Of a stretch of 40,793 nucleotides of DNA, positions 30,937 through 39,837 are shown one piece after another (the first letter of the stretch is position 1; every line of letters starts with the position of its first letter). The position numbers and the translations under genes were made by a program. This DNA is from an uncultured Phascolarctobacterium sp. (GTDB lineage: Bacteria > Bacillota > Negativicutes > Acidaminococcales > Acidaminococcaceae), in NCBI GenBank assembly GCA_900544885.1, contig UQWU01000011.1, forward strand, positions 1 through 40,793, in the 5' to 3' direction. Below the pieces are notes generated by a model. It was not told where the DNA came from, ran no database searches, and was given only the letters and a program-made list of their open reading frames with translations.

Positions 30937-33318
30937 ATGGAGAAAGAAAAAGCATTTCTGCTCTGGTTTGACCAGTTAGAAAGAAAAGACGTAGCTATTG
31001 CAGGTGGTAAATCCTCTTCTTTAGGTGAAATGACCTCCAAGGTTGACGTTCCTGTACCGTATGGCTTCGCTACTACCGCATGTGCCTACAAATATTTCTT
31101 TGAGAAAACCGGTTTGGACAAAAAAGTTAAAGCATTAGTTGCTGAACTGACCAATGTTGATGATACCGCTTTACTGCGTGATGTTTGCAAACGTATCCGT
31201 GAAGCAATCATGGCTGAAAAAATGCCTGAAGATTTACAAGCACAAATCGCTGCTGCTTATGAAGAATTAGGTAAAAAAGTTGGCCAAGCAGATCCGTTCG
31301 TTGCTGTACGTAGCAGTGCAACTGCAGAAGATTTACCGGATGCAAGCTTTGCAGGTCAACAAGATACTTACCTGAACGTTAAAGGTGCAGAAACTGTTGT
31401 TGATAAAGTAAAAGAATGCTACGCATCCTGCTTTACCGACCGTGCTGTTTACTACCGCGAAAAACAAGGCTTCGATCATCTGGACGTTGCTTTGAGTGCT
31501 GCAGTACAAATGATGGTATTCTCCAGAGCTGCTGGTGTTATGTTCACTGTTAATGTAGCAACAGGTGATGACCAAAATATCCTTATCGAAGGTGCTTGGG
31601 GCTTAGGCGAATATGTTGTTCAAGGTACTGTAACTCCTGATAACTATACTGTAAATAAAGCTAGTGGCAAAATCGTTGAGAAGAACGTAAATGCTCAAGA
31701 CATTAAACTGGTTCGCAAAGCTACTGGCGACTGCGAAGAAGTTGATGTTCCTGCCGCAGAACAAAACCAACAAAAACTGACCGATGCTCAAATTGAAGAG
31801 TTGGCTGGTTATGCTAAAAAAATTGAAGCACATTATGGCTGCTACATGGATATGGAATGGGGCGTTGACGAACGCGATGGCAAGATTTGGATTCTGCAAG
31901 CTCGTCCTGAAACCGTATGGAGCCGCCGTAACAAAGAAAATGGTACACCAAAAGAGGAGAAGAAAGTGACTACTGATCGCAAAGTAATTGTAAAAGGTTT
32001 ACCTGCAAGCCCTGGTAATGTTGCAGGCCGTGTACATGTAATTTTGGATCCGTCCCATATCGATGAATTCAAAGAAGGCGAAATCCTTGTAACCGAAATG
32101 ACTGCTCCTGACTGGGTTCCGGCTATGAAGAAAGCGAAAGCAATTGTAACTGATAGCGGTGGAATGACCTGCCATGCTTCTATCGTAAGCCGCGAACTGG
32201 GTATTCCTTGTATCGTAGGTACTAAGAGCCGTGGCGAAGCTGCTACTACTACTATTCCTGACGGTATTGATGTAACCATCGATGCAACCCATGGTGTTGT
32301 ATATGAAGGCATCATCGAAGAACCTAAAGCTGAACAACCGGCTGCTCAACAAGTAGTTGCTGCTGCTGAATATTTCCCGCCGACCGGCACTAAAATTTAC
32401 ATGAATCTGGGCGACCCTGAACTGGCTGAAAAATATGCAACTCTGCCGTGTGATGGTATCGGCCTGATGCGTGAAGAGTTCATTTGGACTACTTACATCC
32501 ATGAACATCCTCTGTATTTGATTAAAATCGGTCAACCGGAAAAAGTTGTCGACCAACTGGCTGAAGGCATTCGTCAAGTTTGCCAAGCTATGGCTCCGAG
32601 ACCGGTAACCCTGCGTTTCTCCGATTTCAAATCTAGCGAATACCGCGATTTGAAAGGCGGCGACGAATTCGAACCGTATGAACCTTCCGCTCTGTTAGGT
32701 TGGCGTGGTGCTTCCCGTTACTATGATCCTAAATATATCGAAGCGTTCAAACTGGAATGCTTGGCTGTTCGCAAAGTTCGCGAAGAGTTCGGCCTGAAAA
32801 ACCTGAACGTTATGATTCCGTTCTGCCGTAACGTTGAAGAATGCGAAAAAGTTGTTAAAATCATGGCTGATTGCGGTCTGTCCCGTGGTAAAGACTTCAA
32901 AGTTTGGCTGATGGCTGAAATTCCTTCTAACATTATTTTGGCTGACCAATTCAATGAATTTGTTGATGGTTACTCCATCGGTTCTAACGATTTGACTATG
33001 TTGGTTCTGGGCTGTGACCGTGATAACGATACTGTATCTCATATCTATGACGAACGTAATCTGGCTGTACGTCGTGCAATCCGTCACCTGATTGAAGTTG
33101 CACACAGAGATGGCAAAACCGTTTCTATCTGCGGTCAAGCTCCGAGCGTATATCCTGAATTCTGCGAATTCCTCATTAAGAGCGGTATCGACAGCATGTC
33201 CGTAAATCCGGATACTGTTAAATTCACTAAAAAATTGGCTGCTCATATCGAACAACGCATCATGTTAGATGCTCTGACCGGTAAAGGCCGTCAAGAAGCT
33301 GAAGATCTGAACTGGTAA
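30937..33318 (+). CDS. ppsA: phosphoenolpyruvate synthase (pyruvate, water dikinase)
   Basis: PpsA makes PEP, AMP and phosphate from pyruvate, ATP and water, allowing gluconeogenesis from pyruvate or lactate. The 793 residues match the E. coli length (792). The N-terminal ATP-binding domain begins with GGKSSSLGEM and has RSSATAEDLPDASFAGQQDT at about 127-146. The swivelling domain has GGMTCHASIVSREL with the phosphorylated His413. The C-terminal PEP/pyruvate domain ends with ICGQAPS, holding Cys732. The last features and the first loop fit PEP synthase rather than pyruvate, phosphate dikinase. AAAGGAG precedes the ATG. It is transcribed alone, with its own promoter and terminator. Confidence 0.95.
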   Translation: MEKEKAFLLWFDQLERKDVAIAGGKSSSLGEMTSKVDVPVPYGFATTACAYKYFFEKTGLDKKVKALVAELTNVDDTALLRDVCKRIREAIMAEKMPEDLQAQIAAAYEELGKKVGQADPFVAVRSSATAEDLPDASFAGQQDTYLNVKGAETVVDKVKECYASCFTDRAVYYREKQGFDHLDVALSAAVQMMVFSRAAGVMFTVNVATGDDQNILIEGAWGLGEYVVQGTVTPDNYTVNKASGKIVEKNVNAQDIKLVRKATGDCEEVDVPAAEQNQQKLTDAQIEELAGYAKKIEAHYGCYMDMEWGVDERDGKIWILQARPETVWSRRNKENGTPKEEKKVTTDRKVIVKGLPASPGNVAGRVHVILDPSHIDEFKEGEILVTEMTAPDWVPAMKKAKAIVTDSGGMTCHASIVSRELGIPCIVGTKSRGEAATTTIPDGIDVTIDATHGVVYEGIIEEPKAEQPAAQQVVAAAEYFPPTGTKIYMNLGDPELAEKYATLPCDGIGLMREEFIWTTYIHEHPLYLIKIGQPEKVVDQLAEGIRQVCQAMAPRPVTLRFSDFKSSEYRDLKGGDEFEPYEPSALLGWRGASRYYDPKYIEAFKLECLAVRKVREEFGLKNLNVMIPFCRNVEECEKVVKIMADCGLSRGKDFKVWLMAEIPSNIILADQFNEFVDGYSIGSNDLTMLVLGCDRDNDTVSHIYDERNLAVRRAIRHLIEVAHRDGKTVSICGQAPSVYPEFCEFLIKSGIDSMSVNPDTVKFTKKLAAHIEQRIMLDALTGKGRQEAEDLNW

Positions 33319-33350
33319 TTCTTGAAAACTGAATAAGTAGTAAAGAGTTT

Positions 33351-33394
33351 AAAACTCCTGTATTGCAGTAAAATGTAATGCAGGAGTTTTTTTA
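33351..33394 (+). terminator. intrinsic terminator after ppsA
   Basis: AAAACTCCTG pairs with CAGGAGTTTT, the latter running into TTTTTTT. The stop codon of ppsA lies about 33 nt upstream. Confidence 0.88.
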
Positions 33395-33410
33395 TTGAAA
33401 AGGGGATATT

Positions 33411-33872
33411 ATGCAGGAATTAGTTTTTGATGTTTTCTTTGTAACGGCTTTAGTACGTCATGTTTATACGGATTTACAGGAATTTCTTCTTTATGATTCT
33501 ATTAATATTTCACTAGCAGTAATGGGATTGCTGCACGCCTGGTATGAGCATAATTTTTGGGCAGCAGGAGCAGGCTTTAGCTGTCTTTTATTTATTATGC
33601 TGCTATTGTATTTTGTTAGTCGCGGCGGTATGGGGGAGGGTGATATTAAGCTTGCCGGAGTATTAGGTATCTGGCTTGGCTGGCAGCAAGGAATGTTGTG
33701 CTTGCTATTAGCCTTTATTAGCGGTGGTATATTGGGTATATATTACTTAGCATGTAAACGAGCGGATAAGAAAACGGCTTTGCCATTTGGACCCTTTTTG
33801 GCAGGTGGTGGGATAATTGCTTATTTTTGGGGAGCACAAATCATTGCTTGGTATTTAGATAAATTTTTCTGA
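33411..33872 (+). CDS. type IV prepilin peptidase-like protein (A24 family)
   Basis: A 153-residue membrane protein with about five hydrophobic segments. It corresponds to the peptidase half only; the N-terminal methylase domain of PilD is absent. The two catalytic aspartates of A24 enzymes appear in TDLQEFLLYDSIN (about residues 21-33) and in GGMGEGDIKLAGVLGIWLG (GxGD motif, D78). PFGPFLAGG near 125-133 is also typical. It would cleave the leader of prepilin-like proteins. The start is an ATG behind AAAAGGGG. Two pilus-assembly genes follow at once. Confidence 0.85.
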   Translation: MQELVFDVFFVTALVRHVYTDLQEFLLYDSINISLAVMGLLHAWYEHNFWAAGAGFSCLLFIMLLLYFVSRGGMGEGDIKLAGVLGIWLGWQQGMLCLLLAFISGGILGIYYLACKRADKKTALPFGPFLAGGGIIAYFWGAQIIAWYLDKFF

Positions 33873-33893
33873 TGAAAAGTAGGGAAGATAAAA

Positions 33894-35003
33894 ATGATTG
33901 ATATTTTAAGGGAAAGAGTTTATCAAAAATTACGTCGGAATAAAGAACTTTTAATAATTAAGCTGACGGAAGAAAGTTTAGAGTTTTCCTTATGGGGGGA
34001 GCAAGATAAAATTTGGCAGGAAAAAATAGTTCATACTAATATGTTGAACGCTGATATCTTATCAATATTCTTAGAAGAACAGGTAGAGAGTTGTAGAAAA
34101 TTATTATTGCATTGGGAGGTAGCAGATAAAGTAGATTGTTTAGTACTCTTGCCTATAGTAGTAGGTTATCAAGAGGTTTTTACGTTGCCTATATTATCAT
34201 TGTCTGAAGCCAAAAAAGCTGTACGTTGGGATGTACAGCAGCAGATTGAATGGGATGCTGATAGTTATAGTATGGCAGTGAAGCTTTTAGCGCAGGATGG
34301 TCAGAATATGCAGGTAGAAATTACTGCGTTACAGCACACTAGTTATAATTTAGTAAACTCCTGGTGCGATGATTTACAGTTAAATCTGCAAGGTGTTATG
34401 CTGGCTGTAGAGCAGAATGAAGCACAGCAGAGCTGGTATGGTGGTAAAGATGTAAATCAATTACAACCTAAGACTAAGTGGAAGCTTAATATGGAGCCGA
34501 GAAAGCTTAAACGAGGAGTACTTATTTTTCATGGTTGTTGTTTACTTATCGGTTTGGCTATTTATGTAAGTGTCTATGCAGGTGTATATTTTGCCAAGGA
34601 ACGTGTAGAGGCTGCAGATGCTAGATTAGCACAGGTTATTTATCTGGAAAAGCCTTATCTGCAGATAAAAGCGCAAGAACTGACATTGAAAGCATTAAAT
34701 GAAAAGCTATTACTTTTGGCGGAGATGCAGAAAAGCTCTGGTAAAGTTATCAGCACTATTAGTAAATGTATAGTTTCAGGATGCTGGCTGGTTTCTTTAC
34801 GGCAAGCGGAGCAGGATAATACACATTGGTATATAGATGGCAGGGCTCTAGATATGCAGTTTGTACAGCAGTTTATGCATCGTTTGGATACTACAAAGAA
34901 ATTTGCTAAGGTAGAGCTAATGCATAGTCAGCAGGAAAAACAGGAAGTAAGCTTTAGATTAGATATAAAAGTAAAGGAAGACGATTATGGAAAGGAAAAA
35001 TGA
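33894..35003 (+). CDS. PilM/PilN-like type IV pilus assembly protein (fused)
   Basis: A 369-residue protein in two parts. Residues 1 to about 190 are cytoplasmic and resemble the PilM/GspL actin-like fold (LLIIKLTEESLEFSLWG, VLLPIVVGYQEVFTLP, AVRWDVQQQIEWDADSY). One membrane span follows at about 207-230. Then comes a coiled-coil and a PilN-like ferredoxin fold (ISKCIVSGCWLVSLRQAE, WYIDGRALD). PilM and PilN are usually separate proteins; here they seem fused as in GspL. Similarity is weak, so the name rests on architecture and neighbours. Its end overlaps the PilO-like start by 17 bp. Confidence 0.65.
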   Translation: MIDILRERVYQKLRRNKELLIIKLTEESLEFSLWGEQDKIWQEKIVHTNMLNADILSIFLEEQVESCRKLLLHWEVADKVDCLVLLPIVVGYQEVFTLPILSLSEAKKAVRWDVQQQIEWDADSYSMAVKLLAQDGQNMQVEITALQHTSYNLVNSWCDDLQLNLQGVMLAVEQNEAQQSWYGGKDVNQLQPKTKWKLNMEPRKLKRGVLIFHGCCLLIGLAIYVSVYAGVYFAKERVEAADARLAQVIYLEKPYLQIKAQELTLKALNEKLLLLAEMQKSSGKVISTISKCIVSGCWLVSLRQAEQDNTHWYIDGRALDMQFVQQFMHRLDTTKKFAKVELMHSQQEKQEVSFRLDIKVKEDDYGKEK

Positions 35004-35520
35004 ATTATTATTAAGCAGTTGTTTATTAGGGATTTTATTGCTAGCGATAGTTAATAGCCATGCAGAGCCGCTGAGGGAGGAAAAATATGCTTTAGATAAT
35101 ATATGTTTAGAAAAAGAAGTACGAGCTGCTAAGCTAGAAGAATTTACAGCTCTGCACCGAGATTATCAAAGCTATGATCAAGAATTACAACGTGAAATAG
35201 ACAAAAAGTCACGTATATTGCCGCAGAAACCACAGTTTACCCAGATTATGCAGGATTTACAGCAACTGGCTGGAAAATATCATATCGTTTTGCAAGAAGT
35301 AAAGCTACCGGAGCATGTAGCTCAAGAAAAAATAAAGCTTAAGCAAGGCTTACGGGTTTATCCGCTTGATTTAGTAATATATGGTAATTATTTTAATGTT
35401 GTACGTTATTTAGGACAGTTAGAACGTCGTCAATGGGGTATATGTAGTTTGGAGATGCAGGGAACGGAGCAGGGGTTTGTGCAGACAGATATTCGTTTAG
35501 AAATTTATGGGCGAGGTTAA
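34987..35520 (+). CDS. PilO-like pilus assembly protein
   Basis: A 177-residue protein with one N-terminal membrane span (LLLSSCLLGILLLAIVNS), a coiled-coil of about 60 residues, and a C-terminal alpha/beta domain (PQFTQIMQDLQQLAGKYHIV, then YPLDLVIYGNYFNVVRYLGQLER). This is the plan of PilO, which joins PilN in the inner-membrane platform of type IV pili. It directly overlaps the PilM/N-like gene, so coupling is likely. No pilin, PilB, PilC or PilQ gene is in view. Confidence 0.72.
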   Translation: MERKNELLLSSCLLGILLLAIVNSHAEPLREEKYALDNICLEKEVRAAKLEEFTALHRDYQSYDQELQREIDKKSRILPQKPQFTQIMQDLQQLAGKYHIVLQEVKLPEHVAQEKIKLKQGLRVYPLDLVIYGNYFNVVRYLGQLERRQWGICSLEMQGTEQGFVQTDIRLEIYGRG

Positions 35521-35562
35521 GATATCAAGTAAAATTCATACATCTCTGCAAGATTTTGTTGT

Positions 35563-35568
35563 ATAATA
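35563..35568 (+). promoter_or_regulatory. possible -10 element for the DUF1232 gene
   Basis: TATAAT lies about 29 nt before the ATG at 35597. The -35 is not convincing, so the gene may also be read from upstream. Confidence 0.35.
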
Positions 35569-35596
35569 AAATAAATATAGGAGAGGAGCTGTGGTT

Positions 35597-36022
35597 ATGG
35601 GAAAAGAAGGAAATAAGATGCAGTCACAGGAAAAGTTTGACAGCTCTAAGATTGATGCTGCAGAGTTAAAAAAGTATGAAGCGCATTATAGTGAAGAAGG
35701 ATTATTATATAAGATTAGTAAGTACGGTAAAACAATTGGCTTAGAGCTGCTGTACAAGGCTGTACAGCTATGGTATGTGTTACAGAAGGATGATGTGCCT
35801 GCTGCGACAAAAGCTGCGATAATGGGCGCTCTAGGCTATCTGGTGGCACCTTTAGATTTTTTACCTGATATGATGCCTGTTTTAGGCTATTCTGATGACA
35901 TTGTAGCTGTAACTTTTGCTTTGATTAAGGTTCAAGGCTATATTGATGAGGATGTTAATACTAAAGCACGAAATCTATTAAGTAAGATTTTTGGTGCAGA
36001 AGCTGTTGCTAAGCTGGAATAA
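35597..36022 (+). CDS. DUF1232 (YkvA-like) protein
   Basis: A 141-residue protein. The DUF1232 core is at about residues 60-105 (ATKAAIMGALGYLVAPLDFLPDMMPVLGYSDD), with the characteristic L-x-P-x-D-x-x-P-D and G-x-x-D-D. The core is hydrophobic enough to associate with membrane. The function of the family is not established. The ATG at 35597 is 8 nt after GAGGAG; the GTG at 35591 would be too close. It is convergent with mrp. Confidence 0.85.
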   Translation: MGKEGNKMQSQEKFDSSKIDAAELKKYEAHYSEEGLLYKISKYGKTIGLELLYKAVQLWYVLQKDDVPAATKAAIMGALGYLVAPLDFLPDMMPVLGYSDDIVAVTFALIKVQGYIDEDVNTKARNLLSKIFGAEAVAKLE

Positions 36023-36032
36023 AAAGCATAAG

Positions 36033-36076
36033 AAAGCTCCCTGCATATATCAACGTGATATGTACAGGGAGCTTTT
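36033..36076. terminator. bidirectional terminator between DUF1232 and mrp
   Basis: AAAGCTCCCTG pairs with CAGGGAGCTTT, with an inner TATATCA/TGATATG stem. T-rich or A-rich flanks on both sides fit use by both convergent genes. Confidence 0.88.
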
Positions 36077-36085
36077 ATACGTAAG

Positions 36086-36949
36086 TTAATCTTTGAAGGC
36101 AGTGCTGATGTAATCACAGCAATCTTCAATCTGCTGCAGTTTGACTTCAGACAATTTGCCTTGGTCAGCTGCTTGTGCGATTTGCGGATCAATGGGCAGA
36201 CGTGCTAAAACTTTCAGACCATAAGCATCTGCAGTTTCCTGTAGATGGCTGCTGCCGAATATTTCATAATCTTTACCATTATCAGGGCAATGGAAATAGG
36301 AATAGTTTTCCACTAAGCCCAGGATAGGAATATTCATCATCTGTGCCATTTTTACTGCTTTAGTAACAATCATAGAAACCAATTCTTGCGGAGAGGTTAC
36401 TACGATGATACCATCAACCGGCAGGGACTGGAAAACAGTCAGAGGTACGTCACCGGTTCCAGGAGGCATATCAACAAACATATAGTCGATGTCAGCCCAG
36501 ATAACGTCACTCCAGAATTGTTTTACCATACCTGCAATCAAAGGACCACGCCAAACAACTGGATCAGATTCATTAGGCAGAAACATGTTAGCAGAAATAA
36601 CCTCAGTACCATTAGGTGCAGTGAGCGGTAGAATTCCAATCTCACTGCCTTTAGCTTTACCATGTACACCTAAGTTCTGGCACATGGAGGGGCCGGTAAT
36701 ATCTGCATCCAGTACAGCACAACGGAGGTTACGGCGTTGCATGGTAGAAGCCATGAGGCCGGTTACTAAAGATTTACCTACACCGCCTTTACCACTGACT
36801 ATGGCAATGACTTTTTTTACGCTGCTCATATCATTTAATTTTGCGGAAAAATCTGTAGGTTGTTGTTGCTCACCGCTTGCAGAAGGACAGCCTTCACAGC
36901 TGCTGCGGCCGCAGGAAGAAGCATTACTGCATTGTTGTTCGTTTGCCAT
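36086..36949 (-). CDS. Mrp/NBP35-type Fe-S cluster carrier ATPase
   Basis: A 287-residue P-loop protein that carries Fe-S clusters to target enzymes. The N-terminus has C7, C13, C18 and C21, like the NBP35 N-terminal cluster site. The deviant Walker A is SGKGGVGKS at 52-60; MPPGTGDVPLT and TSPQELVSMIV are also typical. The C-terminal site usually reads CPxC, but here it is HCPDNGK, so one ligand is missing. It lies 3 nt after brnQ on the same strand. Its ribosome binding site (AAGGTG) is inside the brnQ end, so the two are an operon. Confidence 0.9.
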   Translation of the reverse strand: MANEQQCSNASSCGRSSCEGCPSASGEQQQPTDFSAKLNDMSSVKKVIAIVSGKGGVGKSLVTGLMASTMQRRNLRCAVLDADITGPSMCQNLGVHGKAKGSEIGILPLTAPNGTEVISANMFLPNESDPVVWRGPLIAGMVKQFWSDVIWADIDYMFVDMPPGTGDVPLTVFQSLPVDGIIVVTSPQELVSMIVTKAVKMAQMMNIPILGLVENYSYFHCPDNGKDYEIFGSSHLQETADAYGLKVLARLPIDPQIAQAADQGKLSEVKLQQIEDCCDYISTAFKD

Positions 36950-36952
36950 TAA

Positions 36953-38281
36953 TTATTCACCTTGCTTTGTAAAAATAAAACTGTAGATATAACCGATTAA
37001 CATACCGCCAAAGCAGGGGAGTACCCAACCGAAGCCGATGCTGAACAGCGGCAGGTAAGCAGAAAGTACTTGGTCTACTGCTTGGATTTGGAAACCACCT
37101 GCACGCAAACCATCGAAAATAGCGAAGATGGTTGTTAAAGTGAGGCAGGAACGGAATACTGCTTTATTATCATGGAAAATCGGTCTGCCGACATTCAGCA
37201 GTACGATTGCGATAACAATAGGATAGAGCAGGCAGATAACCGGCAGAGAGAATTTGATGATATTGTTCAGACCAAAGTTAGAGATTACTAAGCTGAACAG
37301 AGTAATATAGGTTACCAGACGTTGGTACTGGATTTTACCGTTGGAAATTTCGTTAAAGTATTCGGAAATAGAGCTGGTTAAACCGATGGAAGTAGTGATG
37401 CAGGCAAAGAAAATAATCAAAGCCAGTACAATTTGACCTGCATAACCCATATAATGTACAGAAATCATGTTCAACAGCAGACCGCCGTTAGCAACATTAC
37501 CAAAAGCAGAGAGGCTTACTGCACCTGCATAGGATAATGCACTATAGATGATTGCCAGGCAGACAGCAGCGATGACACCTGCGTAAATGCAGACACGGGT
37601 CAGCTGGGAATGTTCTCTGATACCTTGGGATTCGATTGCTTTAACGGTGATAGCACCGAAGAGCAGAGCACTGAGTAAGTCCATGGTATTGTAGCCTTCT
37701 TGGAAGCCTTTGAAAAACGGAGCTGCTTCATAACCGTTTTGTGCAGGTTGCAATGTACCAAGAGGATTAGTGACTACACAGAAAATCAAAATGCAGAGAC
37801 AGATTAACAATGACGGAGATAAAATTTTACCGATGTTGCTTACTATTTTAGAAGGATGCATAGAAAGATAATAAGTAATTGCGAAGAAAAGAATAGAATA
37901 AACAGCAAGACCGATTGTTGCAGAACCTTCTGGCATCAAAGCTAAGATACCGGTTTCAAAGGAAACAGCTGCGGTACGAGGAATTGCGAACAAAGGACCA
38001 ATTGTTAATGCACAGAGGATTGTTATTGCACGTGCATACATAGGATGCATAGACATTGCCATATCATCTGGATTGTCACTATGTTTCATAGCCATAGCTA
38101 AAATGCCTAACAGTGGCAGGCCTACACCACTAATACAGAAACCGATGGCTGCAACAGATAATTCTTGACCAGCCATTTGACCTAAGATTGGCGGGAAAAT
38201 TAAGTTGCCTGCACCGAAAAAAAATGAAAATAACATCAAGCCGATTGGCAGGATTTGCATAAAGCTTAATTTCTTATCCAT
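36953..38281 (-). CDS. brnQ: branched-chain amino acid carrier BrnQ
   Basis: A 442-residue integral membrane protein with about twelve spans, from the LIVCS family, which imports leucine, isoleucine and valine with sodium or protons. The opening GLMLFSFFFGAGNLIFPP is the family signature; GPLFAIPRTAAVSFE, GYNTMDLLSALLFG and SSISEYF also match. AGGGG precedes the ATG. It is the first gene of a pair with mrp; the functional link between them is unclear. Confidence 0.93.
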   Translation of the reverse strand: MDKKLSFMQILPIGLMLFSFFFGAGNLIFPPILGQMAGQELSVAAIGFCISGVGLPLLGILAMAMKHSDNPDDMAMSMHPMYARAITILCALTIGPLFAIPRTAAVSFETGILALMPEGSATIGLAVYSILFFAITYYLSMHPSKIVSNIGKILSPSLLICLCILIFCVVTNPLGTLQPAQNGYEAAPFFKGFQEGYNTMDLLSALLFGAITVKAIESQGIREHSQLTRVCIYAGVIAAVCLAIIYSALSYAGAVSLSAFGNVANGGLLLNMISVHYMGYAGQIVLALIIFFACITTSIGLTSSISEYFNEISNGKIQYQRLVTYITLFSLVISNFGLNNIIKFSLPVICLLYPIVIAIVLLNVGRPIFHDNKAVFRSCLTLTTIFAIFDGLRAGGFQIQAVDQVLSAYLPLFSIGFGWVLPCFGGMLIGYIYSFIFTKQGE

Positions 38282-38367
38282 AGACTATACCCCTCTTTAC
38301 AAAAATATAAAATTTAAAACAGTTTTTTGCTGTTTTAGTAAACAAATTATAAAAATAAATTTTGAAT

Positions 38368-38407
38368 AATAACAACGGACATGTAATGTACAATGTCCGT
38401 TGTTATT
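38368..38407 (-). terminator. hairpin terminator after tyrS
   Basis: AATAACAACGGACAT pairs perfectly over 15 bp with ATGTCCGTTGTTATT around a 10-nt loop. It begins 13 nt after the tyrS stop. The following T-content is moderate. Confidence 0.75.
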
Positions 38408-38420
38408 GATTAGAATAGTT

Positions 38421-39641
38421 TTATTTTACAATCAGGCGGAAATATTTTTTCTTGCCCTTACGGATTAATAAACTATTTTCTGCATCAAATAGGTCTGCAC
38501 TAAGAGTTGCTTCAGGATCGCTCAGAACTTCGTCTTTAACAGTCAGGCCACCTTGAGCAATCATCTGACGTGCTTCACGTTTACTGCTGAATACTTTGGC
38601 AGCCGTGAGAACATCAATTACTTTAGCAGTTTTATCTTCAGCAGAAATTTCAATAGTAGGAACATTATCTAAGTTTACACCGCCGCCGAAGAGTGCTTCA
38701 GCTGCTTCTTGTGCTTTTTTAGCTTCTTCCTCACCATGTACGAGTTTGGTTACTTCGTAAGCCAGAACTTTTTTAGCTTCATTAATAGCAGCATCTTTCA
38801 GGCTAGCCAAACGGCGAACTTCGTCCATCGGCAGATAGGTCAGCAAGCACAGGCAGTTTTCTACGTCGTTATCGTCGATATTACGCCAGTATTGGTAGAA
38901 ATCGTACGGAGAAGTTTTTTCCGGATCAAGCCACAGAGCACCTTTTTCAGTTTTGCCCATTTTGCGGCCGTCACTAGTGGTTAACAATTTGCAGGTCATG
39001 CAGAAAGCAGGTTTTTGTTCTTTACGGCGAATCAATTCAACGCCTGCCAGCATATTAGACCATTGGTCGTCGCCACCTAATTCCATAACACAGTTATAAT
39101 CGTTATGCAGTTTCCAAAAATCGTAGGATTGCATAATCATATAGTTGAATTCAAAGAAAGTTAAACCTTTCTCCCAACGTTTTTTGAAGCATTCAGCAGT
39201 CAACATACGGTTAACGGAGAAGTGTACACCTACGGTTCTTAAAATATCAACATAATTCAGATTCAGTAGCCAGTCAGCATTGTTTACAACAATAGCTTTA
39301 CCTTCGCTGAAATCAATGAAACGGCTCATTTGTTTTTTGAAGCATTCAATATTGTGTTGAATGAATTCCGGAGTGAGCATTTTGCGCATTTCATCTTTAC
39401 CGCTAGGGTCGCCGACCATACCGGTACCGCCGCCTAGAAGAACGATGGGACGATGGCCTGCACGTTGCATGTGGCTCATCATCATTAAAGCGATGAAGTG
39501 ACCTACATGCAGGCTGTCAGCAGTGGGATCAAAGCCGATATAGAATGTAATCTTTTCCTTTTCTAATAATTCTTTAATCTCAGTTTCGTGGGACATTTGT
39601 TTTACAAAGCCACGTTCTTTTAATACGTCAAAGACAGACAT
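38421..39641 (-). CDS. tyrS: tyrosyl-tRNA synthetase
   Basis: Charges tRNA-Tyr. The start is the ATG at 39641, 7 nt after GGAGG, giving 406 residues; the TTG just before it is rejected. The class I HIGH-type motif is DSLHVGH (near residue 45) and the KMSKS-type motif is DGRKMGKTE (near residue 230). A C-terminal S4-like RNA-binding domain ends the protein (SSKREARQMIAQGGLTV). GKTE in place of SKS belongs to the TyrZ-like subgroup. The leader has no T-box; only a small CGCTT/AAGCG hairpin is seen. Confidence 0.95.
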   Translation of the reverse strand: MSVFDVLKERGFVKQMSHETEIKELLEKEKITFYIGFDPTADSLHVGHFIALMMMSHMQRAGHRPIVLLGGGTGMVGDPSGKDEMRKMLTPEFIQHNIECFKKQMSRFIDFSEGKAIVVNNADWLLNLNYVDILRTVGVHFSVNRMLTAECFKKRWEKGLTFFEFNYMIMQSYDFWKLHNDYNCVMELGGDDQWSNMLAGVELIRRKEQKPAFCMTCKLLTTSDGRKMGKTEKGALWLDPEKTSPYDFYQYWRNIDDNDVENCLCLLTYLPMDEVRRLASLKDAAINEAKKVLAYEVTKLVHGEEEAKKAQEAAEALFGGGVNLDNVPTIEISAEDKTAKVIDVLTAAKVFSSKREARQMIAQGGLTVKDEVLSDPEATLSADLFDAENSLLIRKGKKKYFRLIVK

Positions 39642-39706
39642 CAAATAACCTCCTTAAATATTTGAATTCGCTTAGGCAAGCGATACTTGGGTGATGTTTA
39701 CAACAT

Positions 39707-39735
39707 ATTATAACCTAAATAACGTGTTTTTGCAA
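39707..39735 (-). promoter_or_regulatory. sigma-A promoter of tyrS
   Basis: On the minus strand TTGCAA (39735-39730) and a perfect TATAAT (39712-39707) are separated by 17 bp. Confidence 0.8.
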
Positions 39736-39837
39736 ACAAAAAAAATCATAAAAAGAAGAACATTTTAAACACTTTTATCTGATTTTGCAACATTTTACTA
39801 AAAATAACATTAAATAGTGTTAACTTGTGTCGACGGT

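Noticed and set aside
31999..33255. Several long minus-strand frames inside ppsA
   Set aside because: All are shadows of the highly biased ppsA codons; the plus-strand protein is full-length and conserved.
39654..39837. T-box leader before tyrS
   Set aside because: No T-box consensus or specifier stem is visible; a plain promoter sits close to the gene.
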